NCBI RefSeq assembly: GCF_001449115.1
Contig: NZ_LAIJ01000010.1
Span: 558,001 to 622,000 of the forward strand
DNA from: Occallatibacter gabretensis
GTDB taxonomy: Bacteria; Acidobacteriota; Terriglobia; Terriglobales; Acidobacteriaceae
Length of the DNA stretch: 64,000 nt
Reading direction: 5' to 3'
In this document: positions 1 to 8,325 of the stretch, in pieces
Layout: the number at the start of each line of letters is the position of its first letter
How positions within the stretch are numbered: position 1 is the first letter of the stretch
Notes under the pieces: model-generated
Databases searched by the model: none
What the model saw: only the letters and a program-made list of their open reading frames with translations
Told to the model about the DNA's origin: nothing
Program-made: the position numbers and the translations under genes

Positions 1-948
1 CTGAAATCGCTGCCGGGCGTACAGTCTGTCACTGTGGGGGATTTCGCGCCGCTGAGTTTTAGCATCCGTACGGACTTTATCCAGCCTGAAGGCTATGTAC
101 CGCGGAAGAACGAGTCCATGGAGGTCGACAGAGGTGTGGCGGGACCGGAGTATCTGCGAACGGTGCGTACAGCATTGCTGGCGGGACGGGACTTTACCGA
201 CAGGGACGATGCCGGCGCGCAGCCGGTCTCGATTGTCAACAAGGCATTGGCCGACCGCTATTGGCAGGGGCAGGACGCGCTCGGCAAGCGGCTACAGGTT
301 GCCGGACACTGGACGACGGTGGTTGGTGTGGCCGCCAACGCGAAGTACCGGCGCCTGGTTTACGATGCTGCGCCACTGGTGCTGATTCCGATGTTGCAGA
401 GCTACCGAACCGACCAGGTTCTATATGTGCGTGTAGCCGGCGATCCTCTGTCCTATGCTTCTTCTGTGGAACGAACAGTCCACGGACTCAATTCTGATTT
501 GCCGCTCTTCAACGAGACCACGCTCGCTGCGAACATGCAGTTGGGGAATGCCTTCGAGCGCATCGAAGCAGCCTTCGCAGGTTCATTCGGGCTGTTGGCT
601 CTTATCCTCGCCGCCATCGGAGTTTATGGTGTGGTTGCCTATGCCACGAAGCAACGCACTCATGAAATCGGCATTCGCATAGCACTCGGCGCAGGCAAGC
701 AAGACATTTTTCGCCAGGTCTTGGGACGAGGCTTGCGCCTTGCGGGTTTTGGAGTGGTTCTCGGGCTGATGATCTCATTTGCTCTTACCCGCTATCTACG
801 TGGAATGCTCTATGGCGTGGGGACTGCGGATTGGCTGACATTCGTTATAGTTGCCATTCTGCTCTGCGTCATTACACTGATTGCCTGTTTTGTTCCTGCC
901 CGCCGAGCAGCATCTGTAGATCCCATGCAGGCCTTGCGGACAGAATGA
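1..948 (+). CDS. ADOP-family MacB/FtsX-like permease, C-terminal part
   Basis: The reading frame is open from base 1, so the N-terminus lies outside the window. What remains is a periplasmic MacB_PCD-like domain (about residues 1-180), then a last FtsX domain with three or four membrane segments and the typical motif of a region reading THEIGIRIALGA, ending in the usual PARRAASVDPMQALRTE tail. Acidobacterial ADOP permeases are duplicated MacB-type permeases lacking a fused ATPase; their substrates are mostly unknown. No partner ATPase is visible nearby. The family assignment is firm, the function is not. Confidence 0.85.
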   Translation: MKSLPGVQSVTVGDFAPLSFSIRTDFIQPEGYVPRKNESMEVDRGVAGPEYLRTVRTALLAGRDFTDRDDAGAQPVSIVNKALADRYWQGQDALGKRLQVAGHWTTVVGVAANAKYRRLVYDAAPLVLIPMLQSYRTDQVLYVRVAGDPLSYASSVERTVHGLNSDLPLFNETTLAANMQLGNAFERIEAAFAGSFGLLALILAAIGVYGVVAYATKQRTHEIGIRIALGAGKQDIFRQVLGRGLRLAGFGVVLGLMISFALTRYLRGMLYGVGTADWLTFVIVAILLCVITLIACFVPARRAASVDPMQALRTE

Positions 949-1255
949 CCAAGGTAAACCGACATCGGACTTACAGCATGACACCGGAATGGCGCATCAT
1001 CGCCAAAGCACTCGTTGAGAAAGATAAGTAACGAGAAGTCCGCTTCTGTGTACCACTCTCATTCTTAATTGGCGATAACAGGGCAACGCGCTTATTGAAC
1101 GCGACTCGTCCGCTGCTTGTCTCGATTTGATCCTCGGCGATTTAGCGGCGACGGGGGATTGCTCTGGAGGGAATGGCCACTCAAATCAGCCGGTAATACG
1201 GCTCGCCGTTTTTTTCTCTTGCCATTTATTTAGATTGTGCCTCAGGCGAAAACTC
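949..1255. other. intergenic stretch, no credible gene
   Basis: About 300 bases between the permease stop and the convergent oxidoreductase. A short open frame at 979-1031 (17 codons) has no recognisable ribosome binding site. The only structure I can support is a terminator-like element near 1146-1215. Confidence 0.5.
1146..1215 (+). terminator. possible Rho-independent terminator
   Basis: CGGCGA at 1146-1151 can pair with TCGCCG at 1203-1208, with an inner GCCG/CGGC pair at 1189-1202, and a run of seven T follows directly at 1209-1215. The T-run after a GC stem fits intrinsic termination of the permease transcript, although it is 250 bases past the stop codon. Confidence 0.4.
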
Positions 1256-1939
1256 CTAAGGCACGCTATTGAGCTGCTCGGCGAGTTTTTTCATGGCTGC
1301 ATTTTCGCGGGTGACTTCACCTGTCTCACGGCTGTGCAAGGCTATCTCGGCGGCGATGGAGCGGCCGAGAATTTTTTGATCGATATTGCCGAATGAACCA
1401 GGGACGAGGTTTCCCAACCAACCGACCCAGGTGGGCGTGTGAGCATTGCCGACAATGATGCCGGGGCGAAAGATGGCCAGGCGGGTGAAACTGATGTTGC
1501 GCACGGCGTCTTCCTTCATGCCCATGATTCGCGCATAGCGAATCCAGCTGCTCGCTGTGCTTCCTGCGGCGGAAAGGAGGCAAAACTGGGCGACCCCGAC
1601 GTCATGGCAGCCCCGTGCGAAGGCACCGACGACGCCGATCTCAAGTTGCTTCAATTCTTCTTCGCTCCAGCGGGCCGATCCGGAACCGACGCCGACGCAG
1701 CTCACGGCGCTGACGGGCCCGTGGCTTAAAACTTCGCGGGCCAGGACGGCAGTGCGCTCGGAAAAGTCAGCCGCGCCGGTATCAAGAACGATGTTGCGCA
1801 CTCGCGATTGCGGCGCAATGGGCTTTCTGGTGATCATTACCACTTCCCGGCATTCCGAAGTAGCGAGCAGCTCCGCGACAGCCGCACCGCCGACTTGTCC
1901 GGTGCCACCGAGGATGATTACGGCGAAATTCTGATTCAC
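1256..1939 (-). CDS. NAD(P)-binding oxidoreductase, atypical SDR (HTATIP2-like)
   Basis: 227 residues. The N-terminus carries a Rossmann dinucleotide-binding motif GGTGQVGG at about residues 11-18 after a hydrophobic strand, followed by an Arg-containing ITRKP stretch that suits NADP. The remainder resembles atypical short-chain dehydrogenases of the NmrA/HTATIP2 type, including a conserved CVGVGSGSA stretch and LLSAAGS (about 120-126). These proteins are cytosolic and often have unknown substrates. It stands alone and is divergent from the wHTH-TPR regulator, with about 290 bases between them. Family is confident, reaction is not. Confidence 0.75.
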   Translation of the reverse strand: MNQNFAVIILGGTGQVGGAAVAELLATSECREVVMITRKPIAPQSRVRNIVLDTGAADFSERTAVLAREVLSHGPVSAVSCVGVGSGSARWSEEELKQLEIGVVGAFARGCHDVGVAQFCLLSAAGSTASSWIRYARIMGMKEDAVRNISFTRLAIFRPGIIVGNAHTPTWVGWLGNLVPGSFGNIDQKILGRSIAAEIALHSRETGEVTRENAAMKKLAEQLNSVP

Positions 1940-2230
1940 AAACAGGACCTCTGCTGAAGTAAGGATGCAACAACGCGCTCAGCAAGGCGGCGAAAATGCG
2001 TCCGGGTGCGTGGAAATTCCTGCTGCGGAGTTGACGCGGCGGGTGGCTGGGGTTGGGTGAGAATATATGGCTTCCGCTAAACCCTGAAGCGGAGTTGAAG
2101 CTTCGTATCCGATGTTCGGTTAGCAAATTGGTGATCATGCGCTAACGGATGCGCGCTGGTTTCTGAGCAGGCGAAGCCACGTACTGAGGCTGCTGACGAA
2201 AATCGCAGATGAAATCACCCTTCAGAGCCA

Positions 2231-4168
2231 ATGCTAAACTCGGTGCTGGCAGACGCGCGGGGGAGAGAAGTGTCGGTTTCGCCCACTGAGAACGTGATTC
2301 GCTTCGGCCTTTTTGAGCTGGAACTGAAGAGCGGCCAACTTCGCAAAAATGGCAGCCGGATTCGCATTCCACGGCAGCCTGCTCAAGTGCTTGCCCTGCT
2401 GCTTGAGCGGCCGGGCGAAGTGGTAACGCGAGAAGAGCTTCGCCAGAGGCTGTGGTCGCCAGACACTTTCATCGACTTCGATCATGCACTGAATAAATCG
2501 GTGCAGAAGCTTCGAGATGCGCTGGGAGATTCGGCAGAATCACCGCGGTTCATTGAGACGATTCCACGAGTCGGATACCGGTTTATTGCGCCTGTGAAGG
2601 AGAATGCGCGCCGAGTCATCGAGGAGCTAGATGAGCAGACGGGCGATGAGCTACCTGCAGAGCCCGCCAGCGATAAGAACACACTAATATTGCCAACGGA
2701 ACCCCGGACCAAAACGGGTTGGTTATTGGTGGCTGGATGCATGGCTGCACTGCTGATGGGCGCTGGATGGCTGGCTTACACAAAGCACGAAAGAGAACAA
2801 CAGATAGCCCCAGTTCATTCCCTTGCGGTGCTTCCTCTAGACAATTTATCGGGCGACCACGAGCAGGATTACTTCGCGGACGGGATGACCGATGAGTTGA
2901 CGACCATGCTGGCAAAGGACTCCACGCTGCGTATCGTCTCGCGTACGTCCGCCATGCAATACAGAAGAGCGACTCGGCCTCTGCCTGAGATAGCGCAGGC
3001 GTTGGGAGTGGATGGCGTGGTGGAGGGCTCAGTGGAGCGAAGTGGCGACAAGGTCCATATGACGCTGCAGTTGATTCAGGGCTCATCTGATGCGCATGTG
3101 TGGGCGGAGAGTTATGACCGTGATGCGAACAACACGGTTTCCCTGCTGAACGAAGCGGCAATGGCCATCGCGAAGAAGACGAATAGCGCAGTTGCGGAGC
3201 GGCCCCCGGCCCGCTACGTGAACCCGGAGGCGCATGACGCTTATATGCGGGGGGAACATCTCTGGTATAGCGAAAACAACAGCGATAAGGCGAAGGATTA
3301 CTTTCAGAGAGCAGTCGAGCTGGAGCCGGACTACGCGTTAGGCTGGCTGGGCCTTTCGCAATACTACGGGAGCAACTTGCTGAATGGCCGGATGAACCCC
3401 ATGGAAGGGCTTGTGCCCATGGAAGCGGCCGCGCAAAAAGCAGTCGAACTGGATGGCTCGCTTCCTGACCCGCATATTGCGCTGTGTGGATCGATCTTTT
3501 TCAAGGAGCATGACTGGGCGCGCGCCGACAGGGAATGCATGCGCGCCATCGATCTGGATCCAAGATATGCGTCTGCATATCGCATGCGCGCGAGACTTTT
3601 CGGGGCAGTCAATCGTCACGACGAGGGCATCGCGCAGGAGAAGATTGCCACCGAGCTTGATCCATCGGGCGACCAGTGGGGACTGGCACGCTCTTATCTA
3701 TGGGCACGAAAGTATGACCTTGGCATTGCTGATGCGCGCCTGCGCCTTGAATCCAGTCCGCACAACGCGAAGACGTTAGAAAACCTGGCTGCCCTTTACC
3801 GGTGCAAGGGAATGTACGAAGAGGCTGCACAGGCCTGGGAAGATATGTTTTCCGCGCGGGGCGATGAAGTATCAGCATCGAGCGTGCGGCGAGCCTTTGC
3901 GGAGGGAGGCTATACGGCGGTAGTTCGTTGGAACCTGGCTGACCTGAAAAAACAATCCCTGCAGCACTATGTTTCCCCGGTCCTTTTGGCGCTGGCGCAT
4001 GCGCAATTGCAACAGCGAGAGGAGACGCTGAATTCCCTGGAAGAGGCTTATCGCAGTCGTGATCCTCTGCTGCTGTGGGTCCAGGATGATCCTGCCTACG
4101 ATTTTGTTCACTCCGATGAGCGCTATCGGTCGGTCATCAAGGGGATGGGGCTGCAGCCCGCGTATTGA
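2231..4168 (+). CDS. CadC-like winged-helix transmembrane regulator with TPRs
   Basis: 645 residues. Residues about 20-122 form an OmpR/CadC-type winged helix (recognition region around FIDFDHALNKSVQKLRDALGD, closing with the typical PRVGYRFIAPV). One membrane segment lies at about 163-183. The outside part starts with a TolB/FlgO-like domain (SLAVLPLDNLSGD to HVWAESYDRD, about 200-300), then several tetratricopeptide repeats to the C-terminus. The layout predicts a one-component membrane-bound transcription factor: DNA binding in the cytoplasm, ligand or protein sensing outside. Such proteins are numerous in Acidobacteria and their targets are generally unknown. Start chosen at the first ATG with AGAG upstream; another start slightly downstream is possible. 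Confidence 0.85.
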   Translation: MLNSVLADARGREVSVSPTENVIRFGLFELELKSGQLRKNGSRIRIPRQPAQVLALLLERPGEVVTREELRQRLWSPDTFIDFDHALNKSVQKLRDALGDSAESPRFIETIPRVGYRFIAPVKENARRVIEELDEQTGDELPAEPASDKNTLILPTEPRTKTGWLLVAGCMAALLMGAGWLAYTKHEREQQIAPVHSLAVLPLDNLSGDHEQDYFADGMTDELTTMLAKDSTLRIVSRTSAMQYRRATRPLPEIAQALGVDGVVEGSVERSGDKVHMTLQLIQGSSDAHVWAESYDRDANNTVSLLNEAAMAIAKKTNSAVAERPPARYVNPEAHDAYMRGEHLWYSENNSDKAKDYFQRAVELEPDYALGWLGLSQYYGSNLLNGRMNPMEGLVPMEAAAQKAVELDGSLPDPHIALCGSIFFKEHDWARADRECMRAIDLDPRYASAYRMRARLFGAVNRHDEGIAQEKIATELDPSGDQWGLARSYLWARKYDLGIADARLRLESSPHNAKTLENLAALYRCKGMYEEAAQAWEDMFSARGDEVSASSVRRAFAEGGYTAVVRWNLADLKKQSLQHYVSPVLLALAHAQLQQREETLNSLEEAYRSRDPLLLWVQDDPAYDFVHSDERYRSVIKGMGLQPAY

Positions 4169-4249
4169 GTTGGCGAAGAGTGCAACACCGCTGACAGTTC
4201 CATGCGGAAATGCCAGCGGCTGCGCGAAAACAAGGTAGGTCCTCCGTGG

Positions 4250-4843
4250 TCAGTCAACAGTGATTCGTGATGCGGCGATTGTGCCTGTCGTCTCCGTTCC
4301 GGAGATGTAGTATCCGTTCGTGTCGAAAAGTTTGAACGTAAAAGTGCCGCTGTAGCTCATGCCATTAGGGGCGACGACGTCGGTTTCGTCGATGGTGAAG
4401 GACCCCGTGGCATTCCCGTTGTCATCGAACGTCCATCCGGTGTGATGCAAGCGGACTGTCCGGAGACCTACTTCCTTCCACACGCCGAAGCAAACATTTC
4501 CGATGACGGCAGAATGGTCAACGTTTTCAGACTCCGTTCCATCGGCGTGCCATTCTTTGAAAGATATGCCGAAGTTAGCTCCGCCGGCGGTGTAGACGGT
4601 ATGCCACAGACCCACAATTGAATTCGGGCCTACGACGCCGTCGTGCTCCTGGAGGGGATATTTGACGATACTGTCTCTGCCGGCCAGTCCGTTGCATCCG
4701 GCTGCCTTTGCTGAAAGGGTTGTGGTGGATACAAGGATGAAGAGACCGAGGAAAGCCAACGTCGCCCGGGAGAACCGGTTACGCAGAGCTACCCTCAGCG
4801 CGGACATGAAGCGAATCCCCGGCTTGTTTGCAAGTTGATTCAT
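4250..4843 (-). CDS. secreted hypothetical protein, beta-rich
   Basis: 197 residues from the ATG at 4843, which has AAGGAG eight bases upstream; an upstream in-frame ATG at 4921 lacks a good site. After a basic N-terminus there is one hydrophobic segment that fits a signal peptide ending near AKAAG. The mature part has many short alternating strands with Gly, Thr and aromatic residues (for example YSGTFTFKLFDTNGYYISG) and two cysteines, suggesting a small calycin-like beta barrel in the periplasm or outside. I do not recognise a named family. It is convergent with the wHTH-TPR gene. Confidence 0.6.
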   Translation of the reverse strand: MNQLANKPGIRFMSALRVALRNRFSRATLAFLGLFILVSTTTLSAKAAGCNGLAGRDSIVKYPLQEHDGVVGPNSIVGLWHTVYTAGGANFGISFKEWHADGTESENVDHSAVIGNVCFGVWKEVGLRTVRLHHTGWTFDDNGNATGSFTIDETDVVAPNGMSYSGTFTFKLFDTNGYYISGTETTGTIAASRITVD

Positions 4844-5373
4844 GATGCTGCTCCTTTTCTTATCTCTTCGGATACAAGGAATCGGTTCCGTGCCCGCAAA
4901 AGCGGGTTCCGGTTCCCGCAACCGTTGGCGAGATGAACGGGAGTGTCAGGGAATCCAGACATTACTGCAATGCCCACGAAGCGGATTGTTTGTACCTGCC
5001 TAATCCGTTAAGAATGAACTTGCTAGCGGGAGTCATCCCCGGGTGACAGGTAGGGTCAAGCAATGCGACCTGCGATATCTTGACGAACCCGAGCGGGGCT
5101 ATGAGCAATTTTCGGCCGTGGCGCATCGCTCCTAAAAATACGCATATATAGGTGAAACGCATTTCGCTTTGGACGCACTACATATGCGTAACCCAAGTGA
5201 GAGGGTTATACAGGCCCGGCTCTCCGTGCGGAGATCCCCAGATCCGCGAAGTTTATGCACGTTCCGGGCCGGAAGACATTTAAGCGTGCTTTGCGTGATT
5301 TTGCCGCTGCGCACGCGGATTTCTGGGCCAGGCTTGTTCAGGCACCGCACGCACCTGGACCGGTTTCCCAGAA

Positions 5374-5416
5374 CACAGACGGTGCCCGCGTTTCGGAGGC
5401 GCGGGTTCCGTCTGTG
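5374..5416 (+). repeat. two-step inverted repeat / hairpin
   Basis: CACAGACGG at 5374-5382 pairs perfectly with CCGTCTGTG at 5408-5416, and inside it CCCGCG pairs with CGCGGG across a short loop. There is no T-run after it, so it is either a Rho-aided terminator or a structured leader element upstream of the sigma factor gene. Confidence 0.5.
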
Positions 5417-5453
5417 CCCCCACTCGAGCCGTGCCGCAGGAGTTCTGGGCGCA

Positions 5454-5639
5454 ATGAACGTAAATGACCGCGATTTGGGCCGGAGTTCAGGAATGATGAC
5501 GCGAATAATTCCGATGGCGATTTGGCTGGGCATGAGTGGAATTGCATTGCTGGCGCTGTTTCAAGCGATGCCCGCGGCGGCGTACTTGCGGGCGAAGAAT
5601 CAGAGCCGCTCAGAGAGAGGGGATCGTCATGATGCGTGA
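5454..5639 (+). CDS. doubtful small membrane protein
   Basis: A 61-codon frame beginning MNVNDRDLGR with one hydrophobic segment (about residues 18-40, IPMAIWLGMSGIALLALF) and a basic tail. It lies upstream of the ECF sigma gene on the same strand. No clear ribosome binding site and no recognised family; it may be chance, listed because the single membrane segment is well formed. Confidence 0.2.
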   Translation: MNVNDRDLGRSSGMMTRIIPMAIWLGMSGIALLALFQAMPAAAYLRAKNQSRSERGDRHDA

Positions 5640-5826
5640 TCCTCAGACAAGCCGAAGAATGCAAGGGGCGGCGATGAGCTGCTCGGCGGCAGCGGCGCTG
5701 CCGGCAACGCGCGAAACTTTGGGGTCGCGCCGGGTGACTTCGGACAGCTCCAAAGGTCGCGCCGTTTATGGGTCTACAATCGGCCCGGTGCTATACTCGT
5801 CTCCTTTAAAGAAGGTGGAGACGGGT

Positions 5827-6414
5827 TTGCAATTTCATTCTTTTGACGCGAGTTACGTGGAAAAGCTCTGTGCCGGCGATGGCGTCACACAGGAGCATTT
5901 CACTACGTATTTCTCGGCGCTTCTACAGATCAAGCTGCGTTCGCGGCTGCGGTCTCCGCAGGCTGCAGAGGATGTACGCCAGGAGACCTTTGCACGGGTT
6001 CTAACGGTGCTAAGGCGAGATGGCGGTCTTAGGCAGCCGGAGCGTCTGGGCGCGTTTGTGAATACGGTATGCAACAACGTTCTCTTTGAGCAGTACCGGT
6101 CGGCTGGACGGGGGGAGAGCCTGGATGAGGAAAACAGCGTTGAGCCGGTGGATCCGGGCAAGGACGCGCTGGAGATTGCGTCTTCACGGCAGATTGCGGT
6201 GAAGGTGCGGGAGATTTTGCAGGAACTGCCGGCGCGCGATCGTGCGCTGCTGCAGGCGGTGTTCCTGGATGAGAGCGAACGGGAAGAGGTCTGCACGAAG
6301 TTTGGAGTGGATCGCGAATATCTGCGGGTGCTGCTGCACAGGGCCAAGCAGGGATTCAAGCAGGAATACATAAAACGCGTTGGAAGCCCTGCACCGCAGG
6401 GAGCCGGAGCGTAA
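5827..6414 (+). CDS. ECF RNA polymerase sigma factor
   Basis: 195 residues from a TTG at 5827 with GGTGGAG upstream. Region 2 contains AEDVRQETFARVLTVLR and the linker to a region 4 helix-turn-helix (EEVCTKFGVDREYLRVLLHRAKQGFK). Acidobacterial homologues begin with a similar FHSFDASYVEKL sequence, which supports this start; in-frame alternatives are GTG 5815 and ATG 5629. It should direct RNA polymerase to a small regulon under control of the anti-sigma factor that follows 79 bases later. The following CHAT cluster is the natural first candidate target. Family firm, start moderately sure. Confidence 0.85.
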   Translation: MQFHSFDASYVEKLCAGDGVTQEHFTTYFSALLQIKLRSRLRSPQAAEDVRQETFARVLTVLRRDGGLRQPERLGAFVNTVCNNVLFEQYRSAGRGESLDEENSVEPVDPGKDALEIASSRQIAVKVREILQELPARDRALLQAVFLDESEREEVCTKFGVDREYLRVLLHRAKQGFKQEYIKRVGSPAPQGAGA

Positions 6415-6493
6415 GCAATTTGGTACAGCTGGCATTTTGATGGTTTTACTGGAAGTTTTGAATCAGCCTTGGAAAAGAATGAGGATTAAGACT

Positions 6494-7204
6494 ATGAATC
6501 ATAGCGAAGCAGTTGTACAGATGGCCGCCGAGCGGTACCTACTCGACGAATTGGGCCCGGACGTTCGCGATGAGTTCGAAGAACACTTGTTCGAGTGTTC
6601 GGAGTGCGTGGTGGATGTGCGGGCTGGCGATATGTTTTTGCGCGAAGCCAAGGTGCAGCTGCCTGCTCTGGTAGCAGAGGATGAAGCACGCGCCGCGAGA
6701 GACCGGGAGAAGATAAGGCCGGTGAAGGAAAAGCGGGACTGGTTTGCGTGGATGCGGCCGGTTTACCTGGCTCCGGCGTTTGCCATGCTGCTGGCGGTGG
6801 TGGCGTATCAGAATATTGTGACGCTGCCCGGGCTGGAGCAGGCGGCGAATGAGCCGCGGCTGGCGCCATTGACGCCGGTGCGAAGCGCGACACGCGGCGA
6901 CGGACATCAGACGCTGACGACGACGCGGAAGCTGGGTTTGACGCTGCCGGTGGATTTGCTGCCGGTGGATATGCCGGAGGCGAAGTTTGCTTCGTATGCG
7001 TTTACGCTGACGGGGCCGGACGGCAAGGTGTCCTGGAGCGGCACGATTCCGGCGCCTGCGGATGCGAGCCGCCAGATGTCGCTTGAGATTCCGGGCAAGC
7101 TGTTGAGCAACGGAACGACTACGGTGACTGTGGCGGGAATTGGTGCGGATGGTGCGCGGACCGACACGGAGCGGTATGTGTTTAATTTGGTTGTGACCGA
7201 ATAA
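6494..7204 (+). CDS. membrane anti-sigma factor (ZAS type)
   Basis: 236 residues. The N-terminal domain has the zinc-associated anti-sigma motif H-x3-C-x2-C (EEHLFECSEC, about residues 29-38), which binds and holds the cognate ECF sigma factor. A membrane segment follows at about 88-108, and the rest is an outside domain rich in beta strands (SYAFTLTGPDGKVSWSGTI). The start at 6494 is set by GAGG nine bases upstream; an earlier in-frame ATG at 6437 has no such site. Directly downstream of the sigma gene, so the two probably form one transcription unit, with the outside domain sensing an envelope signal. Confidence 0.85.
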   Translation: MNHSEAVVQMAAERYLLDELGPDVRDEFEEHLFECSECVVDVRAGDMFLREAKVQLPALVAEDEARAARDREKIRPVKEKRDWFAWMRPVYLAPAFAMLLAVVAYQNIVTLPGLEQAANEPRLAPLTPVRSATRGDGHQTLTTTRKLGLTLPVDLLPVDMPEAKFASYAFTLTGPDGKVSWSGTIPAPADASRQMSLEIPGKLLSNGTTTVTVAGIGADGARTDTERYVFNLVVTE

Positions 7205-7298
7205 GGCTGAATGACAAAGGACGAGAGACTAAAAAACTGTCAGCTGGTCGGTCTTGGTTTCGTAACGAATGTGTGAGCGAGGGCACTTTAACCCTTCT

Positions 7299-7332
7299 TA
7301 TCCCTGGCACGCAAAATTACGTGCCGGGGATA
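7299..7332 (+). terminator. strong hairpin between anti-sigma and next gene
   Basis: A 13-base arm TATCCCTGGCACG (7299-7311) pairs with CGTGCCGGGGATA (7320-7332) around an 8-base AT-rich loop, with a single G-U wobble. No T-run follows. It could end or attenuate the sigma/anti-sigma transcript before the gene at 7414. Confidence 0.55.
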
Positions 7333-7413
7333 CAGCGTTTTGAAATTTGTCATAAATGTAATAGTGCGCCGGGTACAATTCCGGCAGTTCCCTAAGTTGC
7401 GAAAGGCGAAGTT

Positions 7414-8325
7414 ATGTCCAGAGTGCACGAGAATGCAGCAGTGAATGGCAGGACTCATGAGTTTCACGCGGAGGCAACGGTTGTCTCCGGGAACCTGCAT
7501 CTGCCGTTTCCGCAGACGATTGAGCCGCAGGCGAAGTCGAACCTCTTCCACAAGGGCGGGTACCTGGCTCAGCATGTGGGCGAGTTCCGGGTGGAGGGTG
7601 TGCTGACCTTTGAGAAGGCGTACACGCAGGTGGCGGGAAATCCTGGAAAGAAGCCGGGGCACGGCTGGTCTACGCTGACCACGACTGTAATCGAGAAACT
7701 GAACGTGCTGGAGATTCTGACTGCGGACAAGGTGGTGGGGCAGATCATCACGGAGCATCCGCTGGAAGGGTATGTGCCGCGCATCTCGTTCCTTGGGACG
7801 CGATTTGAGGGACTGAAGATTGCGGGATTCCCGGTGGACATCGAGTGGGACCTGAATATTCTGGGTGAGAAGCCGGAAAAAGATCATGGCTACTCGCAGC
7901 ACGAAGGCGTGCTGAAGAAGGTTAAGGACCTGATGAAGGGGTTCGGCAAGCCGGATCAGCTTCCGGCGGAGGTGACTGCGCAGTACAATCGACTTTCATC
8001 GAATCTTGAGTCTCCGGGGGCCGTGGAATGTTCGCTGGTCAAAAAAGCGTGGGGTGGCTACCCCGGCTTTACCTTTGGCCATATCATTCGCGTGCCGGAT
8101 TTTGGAACGATCGAGCTGGCGAAGCTGAGCGTGAAGCACGAGGATTACGGGACGCCGGAAGATCCGCACAACCCGGATCCAAAAGTGCCGGAGACCACTA
8201 CGATCACGCTGACGATGATCGACCTGAAGCTGGGTTGCGCGGTGGACGGGGACATTCCGGTGGGGACCAGCACGAGCAACGGGGGAACCCCGAAGGGCGG
8301 AACCGCGAAGGGCGGCAACAGCTAA
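7414..8325 (+). CDS. hypothetical protein upstream of CHAT protein
   Basis: 303 residues, no signal peptide and no membrane segment, so probably cytosolic. The body alternates strands and short helices; I see no catalytic signature. A recurring region GWSTLTTTVIEKLNVLEILTAD and a later IRVPDFGTIELAKLSVKHEDYG look structured. The last 15 residues are a low-complexity tail of NGG/KGG units (TPKGG, TAKGG). It ends directly before the TPR-CHAT gene with no spacer that could hold an independent promoter, so it is likely a partner or substrate of the CHAT protein. Function unknown. Confidence 0.7.
   Translation: MSRVHENAAVNGRTHEFHAEATVVSGNLHLPFPQTIEPQAKSNLFHKGGYLAQHVGEFRVEGVLTFEKAYTQVAGNPGKKPGHGWSTLTTTVIEKLNVLEILTADKVVGQIITEHPLEGYVPRISFLGTRFEGLKIAGFPVDIEWDLNILGEKPEKDHGYSQHEGVLKKVKDLMKGFGKPDQLPAEVTAQYNRLSSNLESPGAVECSLVKKAWGGYPGFTFGHIIRVPDFGTIELAKLSVKHEDYGTPEDPHNPDPKVPETTTITLTMIDLKLGCAVDGDIPVGTSTSNGGTPKGGTAKGGNS

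Larger units (their letters stand above)
4922..5826. other. 900-base stretch without a firm gene
   Basis: This region lies between the secreted protein and the ECF sigma gene. Longer open frames on both strands have compositions (very Arg- and Cys-rich) that do not look like real proteins. Supported items are a strong hairpin at 5374-5416 and a doubtful small membrane-protein frame at 5454-5639. The long leader before the sigma factor may carry its promoter. Confidence 0.4.

Noticed and set aside
5132-5533. 133-codon minus-strand frame before the sigma gene
   Set aside because: Runs through the 5374-5416 hairpin and has no recognisable sequence.
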